Part shown: piece by piece, positions 36,474 to 48,108 of the stretch
How the letters are laid out: each line of letters starts with the position of its first letter
Numbering within the stretch: the first letter of the stretch is position 1
Origin: Brevundimonas sp. 357
Lineage (GTDB): Bacteria > Pseudomonadota > Alphaproteobacteria > Caulobacterales > Caulobacteraceae
Assembly: GCF_003938605.1 (NCBI RefSeq)
Contig: NZ_RHWX01000001.1
Location: forward strand, 248,001-312,000
DNA: 64,000 bases
Direction of reading: 5' to 3'
Program-made: the position numbers and the translations under genes
The notes under the pieces: generated by a model
The model's database searches: none
Told to the model about the DNA's origin: nothing
What the model saw: the letters and a program-made list of their open reading frames with translations, nothing else

Positions 36474-37406
36474 TCAGGGGAGGTTGAAAACACGGTCGGG
36501 TTCAAGCCGACCGGCCCTGAGATTGCCGAGCGCGACCAGGGTTCCGCCCTCGAAGACCGAAACCAGCCGCGAACCGGCGGTGAGCCGGGCCTTGAGCGTT
36601 TCAATCTGTCGGGGGAGCAGAACGATCGGCCGTCCCTGCCTCAGAGAGAGGGCGTCCTGATCCGTCACGGCCAACTCCGGGATGTCGTCCAGAGCGGTCG
36701 AAACGGGCAGCAAGCCCTCAAAGGCGGCGCCCTTATGCGCCAACTCTTCCAGAAAATCCAGTGTTACGGCGTTGTCGACCGAGAACGGCCCCACGCGCTC
36801 GCGCCGCAGGTCCGAGACATGGCCCTCGGCGCCCAGCATGATCGCCAGGTCGCGCGCCAGGGATCGGACATAGACGCCCTTGCCCGACCGCATCGTGATC
36901 TCGACGTGATCGGCGTCGGGCGCGGCCGTCACCGCCGCCTCATGAATGGTCACGCGGCGCGACTGCAGCTCGACCTCGACCCCCGCCCGCGCCAGGTCAT
37001 AGGCGCGTTCGCCATTGACCCGTATGGCCGAAAAGGCGGGCGGCGTCTGGTCGATTTCGCCGACGAAGGACGGCAGGGCCGCCGTCACCGCCTCGACCGA
37101 AGGCCGCACGTCGGAGCGGGCGATGATCTCGCCTTCGCGGTCGATGCTGTCGGTCGAAATGCCCCAGTGGATGGTGAAGCGATAGACCTTCTGCGCCTCC
37201 ATCATGAAGGGCACAGTCTTGGTCGCCTCGCCCAGGGCGATGGGCAGTATGCCCGAAGCCAGCGGGTCCAGCGTGCCCGCATGCCCCGCCTTCTGGGCGT
37301 TGAACAGACGACGGATCTTCGTCACCGCCTCGGTCGAACCCATCTCATAGGGCTTGTCCAGGCACACCCAGCCGTTGACGAGATCGCCCTTCTTGCGTCG
37401 CGCCAT
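36474..37406 (-). CDS. truB: tRNA pseudouridine(55) synthase TruB
   Basis: The 310-residue protein makes pseudouridine 55 in tRNA T-loops. The catalytic Asp47 is in [23 protein letters not shown]; the [10 protein letters not shown] and [20 protein letters not shown] blocks follow. A C-terminal PUA-like region is present. Its start is three bases after the rbfA stop. Confidence 0.96.
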   Translation of the reverse strand: MARRKKGDLVNGWVCLDKPYEMGSTEAVTKIRRLFNAQKAGHAGTLDPLASGILPIALGEATKTVPFMMEAQKVYRFTIHWGISTDSIDREGEIIARSDVRPSVEAVTAALPSFVGEIDQTPPAFSAIRVNGERAYDLARAGVEVELQSRRVTIHEAAVTAAPDADHVEITMRSGKGVYVRSLARDLAIMLGAEGHVSDLRRERVGPFSVDNAVTLDFLEELAHKGAAFEGLLPVSTALDDIPELAVTDQDALSLRQGRPIVLLPRQIETLKARLTAGSRLVSVFEGGTLVALGNLRAGRLEPDRVFNLP

Positions 37407-37409
37407 AAC

Positions 37410-37862
37410 TCAGTCTTCGCCCTGGTCGTCAGCGTGTTCGATGTCGGCGCGCACGCGCGGATCATTGAACAGACGGTCCATGTGGCTGGCCGTGTCAAAG
37501 CTCTCGTCGTGGCGGAACTTCAGGTCCGGCGTGAACTTCATGTCGATGCGGCGGCCCAGCTGCCCCCGCAGGAATTTGGCGTGTTCGTTCAGCGCCTTGA
37601 TGATGGCGCTCTCGTGCCCGGCCGTCTCGGCCGCCTCAATGCCGGCGCCCAGCGGCTCGACGAAGCAGGTCGCGTGGCGCAGGTCCGGGCTCATCCGCAC
37701 CTCGGTCACGGTGACGGAGACGCCGACCAGGGCCTCGTCGTGGATCTCATGCTCGCGCATCACGTCGACCAGGGCGTGGCGGATCAGTTCGCCGGCGCGC
37801 AGCTGGCGCTGCGACGGCCCCAGGGGGCCGCTGGCGTTGCGGGTGTGTTGCTTGCGGGCCAT
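37410..37862 (-). CDS. rbfA: 30S ribosome-binding factor RbfA
   Basis: The 150-residue protein has the KH-like RbfA fold: RAGELIRHALVDVMRE, VTVTEVRMSPDLRHATCFVEPLG, and FLRGQLGRRIDMKFTPDLKFRHDESF. It helps late 16S maturation and cold adaptation. It is the first of rbfA-truB-rpsO-pnp and is separated from infB by two exported-protein genes. Confidence 0.96.
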   Translation of the reverse strand: MARKQHTRNASGPLGPSQRQLRAGELIRHALVDVMREHEIHDEALVGVSVTVTEVRMSPDLRHATCFVEPLGAGIEAAETAGHESAIIKALNEHAKFLRGQLGRRIDMKFTPDLKFRHDESFDTASHMDRLFNDPRVRADIEHADDQGED

Positions 37863-37928
37863 GGTGGGCTCCTCCTGCTCGCGCCGCCGGGGATCGGACG
37901 CCGGCTCTGAAACGCGAAGGGGCGGGGT

Positions 37929-38633
37929 CTAGTCGCCTGCGTCGTTCAAGTCCAGTTCCGCCGCACTCTGTTCCGCCTGCCGGGCCGCCCGCATCACCGC
38001 GCCCGAGGTCAGGCTGCGGGCCATCGGCATGGACAGGCCGCCCGCGTTCAGCACCTCGGCCGTCCAGTGATTGCACAGATGCCCGACCCAGAAGGTCTCG
38101 CCGCTGGCGTAGAAGACGGCGTCGTCGCCGTTCCTCTGCGCCGAAACCACGGCCTGCCCGCCCTCGTCCAGCCGCAGCGACGCCGCCACCCGCGCGCGCA
38201 GGGCGGCGAAGCCCTGAGGCGACAGGCGCAACGTCGCCCTCTCTGCCTCGGCGAACAGCGCCGGATCGGTCGGATCGGGGTCCAGCATGACCACGGACGG
38301 ATTGCCGCCGGGTTTGAAGAAGGCCCGCGCCCCGTCGGGCAGGCGGCCGCTGATCGCTCCCTGCTCTACATAGAAGACGGAGTCGCCCCAGCCGACCCGC
38401 ACCCAGTCGCCCGGCGGCAGGGCTCGCACCGCCCGCGCCAGGGCGTCGTCGCCCGCCGCCAGCGCCGCGCGCGGCACGGCCAGGTCGGTGTGAAAGCCGT
38501 TGTCGAGCAGATGGACGACGACCGTCGTCTCGGATCGCACAGGTGGGAACAACCCGGGATCGCCTGGCCGTTCGGCGGTCCAGACAGCCGCGGACGCGCC
38601 GATCAGAACTGCAAGGCTCCACCGAACCAGCAT
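37929..38633 (-). CDS. DUF2459 family exported protein
   Basis: The 234-residue protein begins with a signal peptide or membrane anchor (MLVRWSLAVLIGASAAVWT) and matches DUF2459: VVHLLDNGFHTDLAVPR, WVRVGWGDSVFYVE, and CNHWTAEVLNAGG near the C-terminus. The His, Asp and Cys placement resembles a papain/NlpC-like arrangement, but no activity is known for the family. It lies 66 bases upstream of rbfA. The ATG at 38633 is chosen because it begins the signal. Confidence 0.8.
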   Translation of the reverse strand: MLVRWSLAVLIGASAAVWTAERPGDPGLFPPVRSETTVVVHLLDNGFHTDLAVPRAALAAGDDALARAVRALPPGDWVRVGWGDSVFYVEQGAISGRLPDGARAFFKPGGNPSVVMLDPDPTDPALFAEAERATLRLSPQGFAALRARVAASLRLDEGGQAVVSAQRNGDDAVFYASGETFWVGHLCNHWTAEVLNAGGLSMPMARSLTSGAVMRAARQAEQSAAELDLNDAGD

Positions 38634-38647
38634 GTCCGTCGTCCGAC

Positions 38648-39178
38648 TTAGTTGGAACCGTAGGCGGCGGGAGCGTCGCGAGCGGGCGATGCGCCCTGCA
38701 GGCGCGACCACTCGCCGCGATAGTCATAGTTCAGCGTGACGCAGTGACGGAACTCGCCGCCAGCCCAGCGACCGACCGTCTCAATGCTTAAGGGATGACC
38801 GGCTCGCACACGGCCGACCACGATCCAGGTCTCGTCCGCACCGGGACACAAGGCCCGAGCCAGGGCGCGGCCGTCGCCTTCGGCCGAGATGGCGTAAACG
38901 CTTCCGCCGCCAGAGCCTTCCGGCAACACCTGCAACGCCTGGTTCGGCCCGCCCCGCTCGAAGCGCGCCGAACCGCGTGAAGTCGAAGAGAAGAGGTTCT
39001 TCAATGAAGTCGCGCCGAACCAGCCGCGCTCAACCTCCAGCGTCACGCCGCGCGTCAGCGCCTGCGTCGTGCGGTCGCGGGCGTCAAAGGACAGGAAACG
39101 GGTGTCGGCTAGCGCGGGCGAGGCGACGCTCGTCGCCACAGCGGCCAGGAGTCCCAGAGTCAGGATGGAGCGACGCAT
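38648..39178 (-). CDS. exported protein of unknown function
   Basis: The 176-residue protein starts with a Sec signal, MRRSILTLGLLAAVATSVA with ALA-D cleavage near residue 25. The mature part has no recognised family; TLEVERGWFGATSLKNLFSS, an ARALCPGADETWIVVGRV segment and a second Cys in FRHCVTLNYDYRG suggest one disulfide. It ends 14 bases before the DUF2459 gene, so the two form a pair between infB and rbfA. Confidence 0.7.
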   Translation of the reverse strand: MRRSILTLGLLAAVATSVASPALADTRFLSFDARDRTTQALTRGVTLEVERGWFGATSLKNLFSSTSRGSARFERGGPNQALQVLPEGSGGGSVYAISAEGDGRALARALCPGADETWIVVGRVRAGHPLSIETVGRWAGGEFRHCVTLNYDYRGEWSRLQGASPARDAPAAYGSN

Positions 39179-39338
39179 GACGGCCTCGTCTGTGAACACG
39201 CCCCCCGGCGATTTGCGAACCCTAGTGTCCTCAACGGCTCGGGTGAACCCCCAGAGGCGTCTTGCAGATGAACCAAGGGCGCGGCTCCTTGCGAAACCGC
39301 GCCCCTCAATGTCCTTCCGTTGACGGATCCGGCACACC

Positions 39339-42335
<2,997 letters not shown>

Positions 42336-42445
42336 CCGGTCGCTTTACTCAGGGCGGAGAATTCCGCCTTCGTCTCTCAATCACCCATAGCAGAATGCGG
42401 CCCCGCCTCCGTTGTTTCGGAAACAGGCCCGCCGCCGCTCAAACC

Positions 42446-43120
42446 CTAAGGCTCTCCTTCCGGAGCCGCGCTCCGGTCGTCCTCTGCGCCGTGTTCGGGC
42501 CCCGCCCGGTTCCAGCTCTGGGGACAGAGAGGTCGAAATCCCGCCAACCGCTGAACCTCCTGGGTCCAACGATCAGCCCGCCCGCCTCGCAGCAGGACGG
42601 CGTGTATCGCATTTTCCAGCCCAAGGGCCAAACTCAAATCGTCCGCGCTGAAGGCCCCGCAGATTTCGGGGGCGGGCGAGGCGTGTCTGGAGAGGGCCAG
42701 AAGCTTGCCGCGCCCATCGGCCGAGCCGTCGGCGGCTTCGATCAGCCATGCGGCGTGGCCGCTGCGGATCGCCGCAGCGCATTTCTCGAACCCAGAGATA
42801 AGCACGCCTTCGCGCCGGGCAAGACCCAGCTGGTCCAGACAGCGCCGAACCAGCAGGGTCTCGACCAGATCGGGCAGGTCAGGGGCGGGCTTCAGCGGCG
42901 CCTTGGCCGCCCGGGCGAACAGGTTCTTCTTGATCGCCGCCTCAAGCGAGGCGCGGTCGGCCGCGACCCACAGGCCGCGCCCCGGAAGCTTACGCCCCAG
43001 ATCGGGCGCCACCGCGCCGTCCGGGCCGCCGACAAAACGGATCAGGCGAGATTCATCGAGAACCTGGCGTGACGCCAAGTCCTGACGATCCCTATCGATC
43101 AACGTCTCGGACGACCTCAT
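42446..43120 (-). CDS. ylxR: YlxR (DUF448) domain fused to an L7Ae-like domain
   Basis: The 224-residue protein carries a YlxR RNA-binding domain (SRLIRFVGGPDGAVAPDLGRKLPGRGLWVAADRASLEAAIKK) in the first third and an L7Ae-like region (RRCLDQLGLARREGVLISGFEKCAAAIRSGHAAWLIEAADGS) after it. Its start is unlike most alphaproteobacterial homologues, which have RRCIVTGE-type Cys residues there; here it reads RDRQDLASRQVLDESR. The C-terminal 40 residues are unremarkable. It lies between nusA and infB, its usual place. Confidence 0.88.
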   Translation of the reverse strand: MRSSETLIDRDRQDLASRQVLDESRLIRFVGGPDGAVAPDLGRKLPGRGLWVAADRASLEAAIKKNLFARAAKAPLKPAPDLPDLVETLLVRRCLDQLGLARREGVLISGFEKCAAAIRSGHAAWLIEAADGSADGRGKLLALSRHASPAPEICGAFSADDLSLALGLENAIHAVLLRGGRADRWTQEVQRLAGFRPLCPQSWNRAGPEHGAEDDRSAAPEGEP

Positions 43121-43138
43121 GGACAGCTGCGGCTCCCA

Positions 43139-44881
43139 TCACATGTCGCGGGACTGATCGTCGAGGTCGTCAGCGACGACCTCTGCATCAGCGTCAGCGT
43201 CGGCTTCATCAGCCTGGGCGTCTTCCTGGCCTTCGCCGTCGAACTCGACGTCGCCTTCCAGCGTCTCTTCCTCGACGTATTCCGGCTGAGGCAGTTCCGA
43301 AGCGTCGATCCAGCCGGCGGCCACACGCGCCTGCAGGATCAGCATTTCGGCGTCTTCCTGGCTCAGGTTGAAGGTTTCCAGCACGCCCGGAACCTTGACC
43401 CGTTCGCCGCCGCGCACTTCATAGCCGCCGCGGATTTCGTCGGTGGCCAGGTCGGCCAGATCTTCGACCGTCTTCACCCCGCCTTCGCCCAGGGCGACGG
43501 CGATAGCGGCGGTCACGCCCGGCACTTCCAGCACGCCGTCTTCGACGCCCAGGGCCACGCGCTTGGCGTCCAGCTCGGCCGCCTGGCGGTCCAGATGCTC
43601 GCGGGCGCGGGTTTGCAGCTCTTCGGCCGTGTCCTCGTCGAAGCCTTCGATCTCGGAGATTTCATAAGCCTCGACGAAGGCCAGATCCTCGACCGTGGCG
43701 AAGCCTTCAGTGACCAGCAGCTGGGCGATCGTCTCGTCCACGTCCAGGGCTTCCTGGAACAGGGCGGTGCGCTCGGCGAACTCGCGCTGGCGGCGCTCAG
43801 AGTCCTGAGACTCGGTGATGATGTCGATCTGCCAGCCGGTCAGCTGCGAGGCCAGGCGGACGTTCTGGCCGCGACGGCCGATGGCCAGCGACAGCTGCTC
43901 GTCCGGCACCACCACCTCGACGCGGTCGGCTTCCTCGTCCAGCACCACCTTGGCCACCTCGGCCGGGGCCAGGGCGTTGACGATGAAAGTCGGCTCGTCG
44001 TCGTTCCACTGGATGATGTCGATCTTCTCGCCCTGCAGTTCGGCGACGACCGCCTGAACGCGCGAGCCGCGCATGCCGACGCAGGCGCCGACGGGGTCGA
44101 TCGAGCTGTCGTTCGACAGGACGGCCATCTTGGCGCGCGAACCGGCGTCGCGGGCGGCGGCGCGGATCTCGATCACGCCGTCGTAGACTTCCGGCACTTC
44201 CTGAGCGAACAGCTTGGCCATGAAGCCGGGGTGGGCGCGCGACAGCATGACCTGCGGGCCCTTGGCCTCAGGACGGACGTCGTAGATGTAGGTGCGGACG
44301 CGGTCGCCGACATTGAACACCTCGCGCGGGATCGACTGGTCGCGGCGCATGATGCCTTCGCCACGGCCCAGGTCGACGATGGTGTTGCCGTATTCGACGC
44401 GCTTGACCGTGCCGTTGACGATCTCGCCGACACGATCCTTGAACTCTTCGTACTGGTTGGCGCGCTCGGCCTCACGGACCTTTCCGGTCACGACCTGGCG
44501 GGCCATCTGGGTCTGGACGCGGCCGAACTCGAACGGCGGCAGGATCTCGACGTATTCCTTGCCGACCTCGGCCTCGGCGTCGCGCTTCAGCGCGTCGCGC
44601 AGGCGCACCATGGCGCTGTCGTTGAATTCTTCCAGCTCGTCTTCCGGCTGCCAGTCGTCGCCGACGATGGTGACGTGACGGGTCAGGCTCAGCTCGCCGG
44701 TCTTGTGGTCAATCTTGGCGCGGATGTCGTGGTGCGCGCCATAGCGCGACTTGGCGCCCTTCTGGATCGCTTCCTCGATCGCCTCGATGACGATCTCCCG
44801 GTCGATGTTCTTCTCGCGCGCGACGGCGTCAGCGATGGAGAGCAGTTCCAGGCGGTTGGCGGAGATTCCGGTCACGGCCAT
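43139..44881 (-). CDS. nusA: transcription termination/antitermination protein NusA
   Basis: The 580-residue protein has the RNA polymerase-binding N-terminal domain (1-130), S1 ([21 protein letters not shown]), KH1/KH2 ([51 protein letters not shown]), two helix-hairpin-helix repeats with GFATVEDLA and [12 protein letters not shown], and an acidic tail. Its start shares one base with the rimP stop. NusA controls pausing and termination and commonly autoregulates this operon. Confidence 0.97.
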   Translation of the reverse strand: MAVTGISANRLELLSIADAVAREKNIDREIVIEAIEEAIQKGAKSRYGAHHDIRAKIDHKTGELSLTRHVTIVGDDWQPEDELEEFNDSAMVRLRDALKRDAEAEVGKEYVEILPPFEFGRVQTQMARQVVTGKVREAERANQYEEFKDRVGEIVNGTVKRVEYGNTIVDLGRGEGIMRRDQSIPREVFNVGDRVRTYIYDVRPEAKGPQVMLSRAHPGFMAKLFAQEVPEVYDGVIEIRAAARDAGSRAKMAVLSNDSSIDPVGACVGMRGSRVQAVVAELQGEKIDIIQWNDDEPTFIVNALAPAEVAKVVLDEEADRVEVVVPDEQLSLAIGRRGQNVRLASQLTGWQIDIITESQDSERRQREFAERTALFQEALDVDETIAQLLVTEGFATVEDLAFVEAYEISEIEGFDEDTAEELQTRAREHLDRQAAELDAKRVALGVEDGVLEVPGVTAAIAVALGEGGVKTVEDLADLATDEIRGGYEVRGGERVKVPGVLETFNLSQEDAEMLILQARVAAGWIDASELPQPEYVEEETLEGDVEFDGEGQEDAQADEADADADAEVVADDLDDQSRDM

Positions 44882-45477
44882 CAGGCGTCGTCCTTAGTGG
44901 AGTCGGAGTTGGATTGTTCAGCGTCGGGCTCGCCCTCGGGCAGGCCGTCGTCTTCGGGTTCGCCGCGCGCCGCGCGCAGGGCCGCGCCGCGTTTCAGCAA
45001 TTCGTCGGTCAGCACCAGCTTGGCGTCGGCCAGCCAGGCGAAGGGGATCAGGGCGGTCTCGTCCTCGCCGTCCAGATCGATGGCGACGTTCTCGCCCTCG
45101 ACCCCGGCGACAATGCCCTTGAAGCGTTTGCGGCCCTCGACCATGCGGTCGGTTTCAAGACGGGCTTCCAGACCTTCGAACAGGTCGAAGTCGATCAGGC
45201 GCGTCAGCGGCCGGTCGATGCCGGGCGAGGAGACTTCCAGCAGATATTCGCCCGAGATCGGATCGGCGGCGTCCAGCACCTCGGACACGGCGCGCGACAG
45301 GCGGGCGCATTCCTCGACCGAGATGTCGTGATCGAGATTGCGCTCGGCCATGATCTGCAGGCGACGACGCAGGGTGCCGCCCATCAGGCGCACGCGCACG
45401 ACCGCCAGCCCCAGGCTCTCGGCCACGGGGTCGATCAGCTCAAGCAGAGCGCGGTCTTCGGCGGTCTTGGCCCGCAA
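44881..45477 (-). CDS. rimP: ribosome maturation factor RimP
   Basis: The 198-residue protein shows the RimP fold: [51 protein letters not shown], and [14 protein letters not shown], followed by an Sm-like domain and an acidic, low-complexity tail. It is needed for 30S assembly. The start is TTG at 45477, supported by GGAG seven bases upstream (45485-45488). That site directly follows the U tract of a strong hairpin. Confidence 0.92.
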   Translation of the reverse strand: MRAKTAEDRALLELIDPVAESLGLAVVRVRLMGGTLRRRLQIMAERNLDHDISVEECARLSRAVSEVLDAADPISGEYLLEVSSPGIDRPLTRLIDFDLFEGLEARLETDRMVEGRKRFKGIVAGVEGENVAIDLDGEDETALIPFAWLADAKLVLTDELLKRGAALRAARGEPEDDGLPEGEPDAEQSNSDSTKDDA

Positions 45478-45488
45478 GCGGCTACTCC

Positions 45489-45524
45489 AAAAACAAAAGC
45501 GACGGTCCGTCCGGGCCGCCGCTT
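45489..45524 (-). terminator. intrinsic terminator/attenuator ending 11 bases before rimP
   Basis: On the leftward strand AAGCGGCGG (45524-45516) pairs with CCGTCGCTT (45505-45497), with inner CC/GG pairs, loop GGAC and one mismatch. It is followed by TTTTGTTTTT. The ribosome site GGAG comes immediately after the T run, so this terminator must be read through for rimP-nusA-infB to be made, unless a promoter lies inside it. Confidence 0.85.
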
Positions 45525-45565
45525 GATACGACGCCGTTGGACGTCGGTCTAACGATGTGAGCGGT

Positions 45566-45594
45566 CATATAGGCGAAAGCGGGGGCCGTGTCAG
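45566..45594 (-). promoter_or_regulatory. candidate promoter for the rimP operon
   Basis: On the leftward strand CTGACA (45594-45589) and TATATG (45571-45566) are 17 bases apart. Transcription would start near 45559, giving a leader of about 80 bases that contains the attenuator. It overlaps the trmB terminator. Confidence 0.45.
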
Positions 45595-45602
45595 CCCCCG
45601 CC
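45574..45602 (-). terminator. intrinsic terminator after trmB
   Basis: On the leftward strand GCGGGGGC (45601-45594) pairs with GCCCCCGC (45586-45579) across TGACACG and runs into TTTCG. It lies 28 bases after the trmB stop. Confidence 0.75.
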
Positions 45603-45629
45603 GTCCCATTCCCGCAAGCGCCCCGCCGT

Positions 45630-46361
45630 TCAGTCCTGCTTTTCGAATTCCAGGAAGATCGGATCGGTGTCGCCGAGCTTCTTTTCCTCATAGCGGGTGA
45701 CGACATGGTCTTCGGGCGGGGCGAACCAGTCGGCGCCGGTCTCACGGCGCGTCAGAGCCGACGTGCGCGCCAGCCGCTCCAGCGCCCAGTCGGCGTAGTC
45801 CAGCCAGTCGGTGACGAAGCGCACCTTGCCGCCCGGCTTCAGCAGGCGGGCGATCTCCACCGCCGTCTCGTCCTGCAGGAAGCGGCGCTTGTTGTGGCGC
45901 GCCTTGTGCCAGGGGTCGGGGAACAGGATCATCACCCGGTCCAGCGAGGCGTCCGGCAGGGCCGCCATCACCGCGCGGGCGTCGTCGGCGTGCAGCCGCA
46001 CGTTCTCAAGCCCGCCTTCCTCGACGTGGCGCAGGGCCGAGGCGACGCCGTTCAGGAAGGGCTCGCAGCCGATCATCACCGCCTCGGGATGACGCGCCGC
46101 CTGGGCCGCCAGATGCTCGCCGCCGCCGAAGCCGATCTCCAGCCAGGCGGCTTTCGCGCCGGGCATCAGGGCTTGAGGGACGATCGGCCCCTTGGCCGGG
46201 TCCGGCACGGCGATGCGCGGCATCAGGGTGTCGAACAGGGCCGCCTGCTTCGCCTTGATCGGCCGCGACTTGATGCGCCCGAAGGAACGCAGCGGGCCAT
46301 GCGCCTTCGCCCATTCGGGGCGATCGGCGTCGGACGGTTTGGGATCGGTCTCGTCGGTCAT
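45630..46361 (-). CDS. trmB: tRNA (guanine(46)-N7)-methyltransferase
   Basis: The 243-residue SAM-dependent enzyme has a binding loop LEIGFGGGEHLAAQA and the family hallmark RVMILFPDPWHKARHNKRR. It methylates G46 of tRNA variable loops. The first 40 residues are charged and not conserved. It ends with a terminator before the rimP leader. Confidence 0.94.
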   Translation of the reverse strand: MTDETDPKPSDADRPEWAKAHGPLRSFGRIKSRPIKAKQAALFDTLMPRIAVPDPAKGPIVPQALMPGAKAAWLEIGFGGGEHLAAQAARHPEAVMIGCEPFLNGVASALRHVEEGGLENVRLHADDARAVMAALPDASLDRVMILFPDPWHKARHNKRRFLQDETAVEIARLLKPGGKVRFVTDWLDYADWALERLARTSALTRRETGADWFAPPEDHVVTRYEEKKLGDTDPIFLEFEKQD

Positions 46362-46370
46362 GGCGCGCGC

Positions 46371-46493
46371 TCTAGACCATTTTCGGTTCAGTCGAAATCG
46401 ACTGAACCCAGAACAATGGTCCAGAATTATGCTTGGAGCGAATATCTGTGTTCAGTTGGACACTCGTCCAACTGAACCGATTTCGCTCTAGCG
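46371..46493. repeat. two-hairpin AT-richer repeat between trmB and htpX
   Basis: Hairpin 1 is GGTTCAGTCG/CGACTGAACC (46385-46408), hairpin 2 is GTTCAGTTGGAC/GTCCAACTGAAC (46450-46477). CTAGACCATTTTCGGTTCAG at the left end and the inverse of CTAGAGCGAAATCGGTTCAG at the right end make the whole unit an inverted repeat. Base composition is clearly less GC-rich than the flanks. Confidence 0.8.
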
Positions 46494-46534
46494 GCTTAAG
46501 CCCGCGCACGCAAAGGCCCATCCTTGCGGAAGCC

Positions 46535-47533
46535 TCAGCCCCACGGCCCGCGCGGCGGCGCGGCGGGCGCGTCGTCGGTCGTCGGCACGCTGGTTCCCCG
46601 GATCGGCGCGGCAGAGGGTGCAGGCGAAGGCGCAGGCGCGACGAAGGCCGCCGCCGGACGCACGCGCCCGCCCATGCCCATCTTCGCGCCCAGTTCCATC
46701 AGGGCGCGGACGCGATTGCCCGTGGCCGGGTGGGTCGAGAACAGATTGTCCGCCCCCTTCCCGTTCAACGGATTGATGATGAACATATGGGCCGTCGCCG
46801 GATTGCGCTCGGCCGGGGCGTTGACCGCGCCCCGCGCATAGGCCTCGATCTTCTGCAGGGCCGAGGCCAGGGCCTGAGGGTCGTTGGCGATCTCGGCTCC
46901 GACGCGATCGGCCTCGTATTCGCGGGTGCGGCTGATGGCCATCTGCACCAGGCCCGCCGCCATCGGCGCCAGCAGCATCAGGGCGATGGTTCCGATCATG
47001 CCGCCCGGACGCTCGCGGTCGTCGCCGCCGCCGAAGAACAGGGCGAAGTTGGCCAGCATGGCGATGGCGCCCGCCACCGTCGCCGTGACCGTCATGGTCA
47101 GGGTGTCGCGGTTCTTCACATGGGCCAGTTCATGCGCCATCACGCCGCGGATCTCTTCGCGCGTCAGCATGTCCAGCAGGCCCGTCGTCGCCGCCACCGC
47201 CGCATTCTGGGGGTTGCGTCCCGTGGCGAAGGCGTTCGGCTGATCGTTCGGGATGATGGTGATGTTGGGCAGGGGCATGCCGGCGTCCTGCGCCATCTGC
47301 TTCACATCGGCGACATAGGCGCGCACCACGGCGTTGGGGTGGGTCTCGTCCACCGGCTGGGCGCGGTACATCTTCAGGACGATCTTGTCCGCGTTCCAAT
47401 AGCTGAAGACATTCATGCCCGCCGCCACGACCAGGGCGATCGCCATGCCGGGCCCTTTGCCGATCAGATAGCCGATCCCCATGAACAGGGCGGTCATCGC
47501 GGCCAGCAGGGCGAATGTCTTCAGATGGTTCAT
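46535..47533 (-). CDS. htpX: zinc metalloprotease HtpX
   Basis: The 332-residue M48 membrane peptidase has two N-terminal membrane segments (about 6-24 and 28-46), the zinc motif HELAH at 134-138, two more hydrophobic segments (about 148-168 and 185-205), and the third ligand Glu in [10 protein letters not shown] Pro/Ala-rich tail follows residue 290. It degrades damaged membrane proteins. It is divergent from sdhAF4. Confidence 0.94.
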   Translation of the reverse strand: MNHLKTFALLAAMTALFMGIGYLIGKGPGMAIALVVAAGMNVFSYWNADKIVLKMYRAQPVDETHPNAVVRAYVADVKQMAQDAGMPLPNITIIPNDQPNAFATGRNPQNAAVAATTGLLDMLTREEIRGVMAHELAHVKNRDTLTMTVTATVAGAIAMLANFALFFGGGDDRERPGGMIGTIALMLLAPMAAGLVQMAISRTREYEADRVGAEIANDPQALASALQKIEAYARGAVNAPAERNPATAHMFIINPLNGKGADNLFSTHPATGNRVRALMELGAKMGMGGRVRPAAAFVAPAPSPAPSAAPIRGTSVPTTDDAPAAPPRGPWG

Positions 47534-47632
47534 GCGGGGCTTCAGGCGAAAGGTTTCAGGCGACAGGGGTGGCGTGTTCAGCCGGAACGTCTATTTGAGC
47601 CGCAGTATCCCCGCTCTCAAGGCAGGCGACCT

Positions 47633-47875
47633 GTGACCGAACAGCCCACCCCCCCGACTGAACCTTCCCCCGAGGAAGCCTTCAACGCCGACGTGCCCCA
47701 CGCCACGCCCGAGCGCCCCCTGAACGAGGTCGCCCGCCGCGCCCTGCTGGAGGCCGCCGAACGCCGCGCCGCCGAGGAAGCCGCTGCGCTTCCGAACGAG
47801 GTCGGCGGCCGCAAGGGACCGGAACCGACCCGTTTCGGCGACTGGGAGAAGAAGGGCCTGGCGGTGGACTTTTAA
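47633..47875 (+). CDS. DUF1674 protein, succinate dehydrogenase assembly factor 4 homologue
   Basis: The 80-residue protein ends with GGRKGPEPTRFGDWEKKG and LAVDF, the signature of the SDHAF4/DUF1674 family. In eukaryotes and some bacteria SDHAF4 binds flavinylated SdhA and aids complex II assembly, so it probably serves the sdh genes at the left end. The first half is acidic and Pro-rich. The GTG start at 47633 is the only fitting one after the upstream divergent region; homologues have similar short N-termini. Confidence 0.88.
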   Translation: MTEQPTPPTEPSPEEAFNADVPHATPERPLNEVARRALLEAAERRAAEEAAALPNEVGGRKGPEPTRFGDWEKKGLAVDF

Positions 47876-47915
47876 GGCGCTACCGCTCGCCGCGGGGCGG
47901 CTCGCTGCTTGAGCG
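47876..47915. repeat. palindromic element, first of a tandem pair
   Basis: GGCGCTACCGCTCGCCGC and GCGGCTCGCTGCTTGAGCG arms form a long stem. The element begins on the base after the sdhAF4 stop codon. Confidence 0.75.
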
Positions 47916-47920
47916 GGTTA

Positions 47921-47960
47921 GGACGCTACCGCTCGCCGCACGGCGGCTCACTACTTGAGC
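47921..47960. repeat. palindromic element, second of a tandem pair
   Basis: GGACGCTACCGCTCGCCGC and GGCGGCTCACTACTTGAGC differ from the first copy at a few bases. A third, decayed unit (TTGAGCGCGATCGCTCGGCC) follows at 47965. The remaining gap to 48108 holds TTGACG at 48038 and TTAACCTT at 48076, the latter close to the CtrA half site TTAACCAT. Confidence 0.75.
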
Positions 47961-48108
47961 TGATTTGAGCGCGATCGCTCGGCCGCCGCTTCGCGGTCCC
48001 GCTCCCCATGACATGAAGGGAAAAGACCCCGGTTCCCTTGACGGGAGAATAGTGAACGCTCTGGCGATATCCGCATTAACCTTTACGGCTGAAACAAGGA
48101 GCGCAGCC

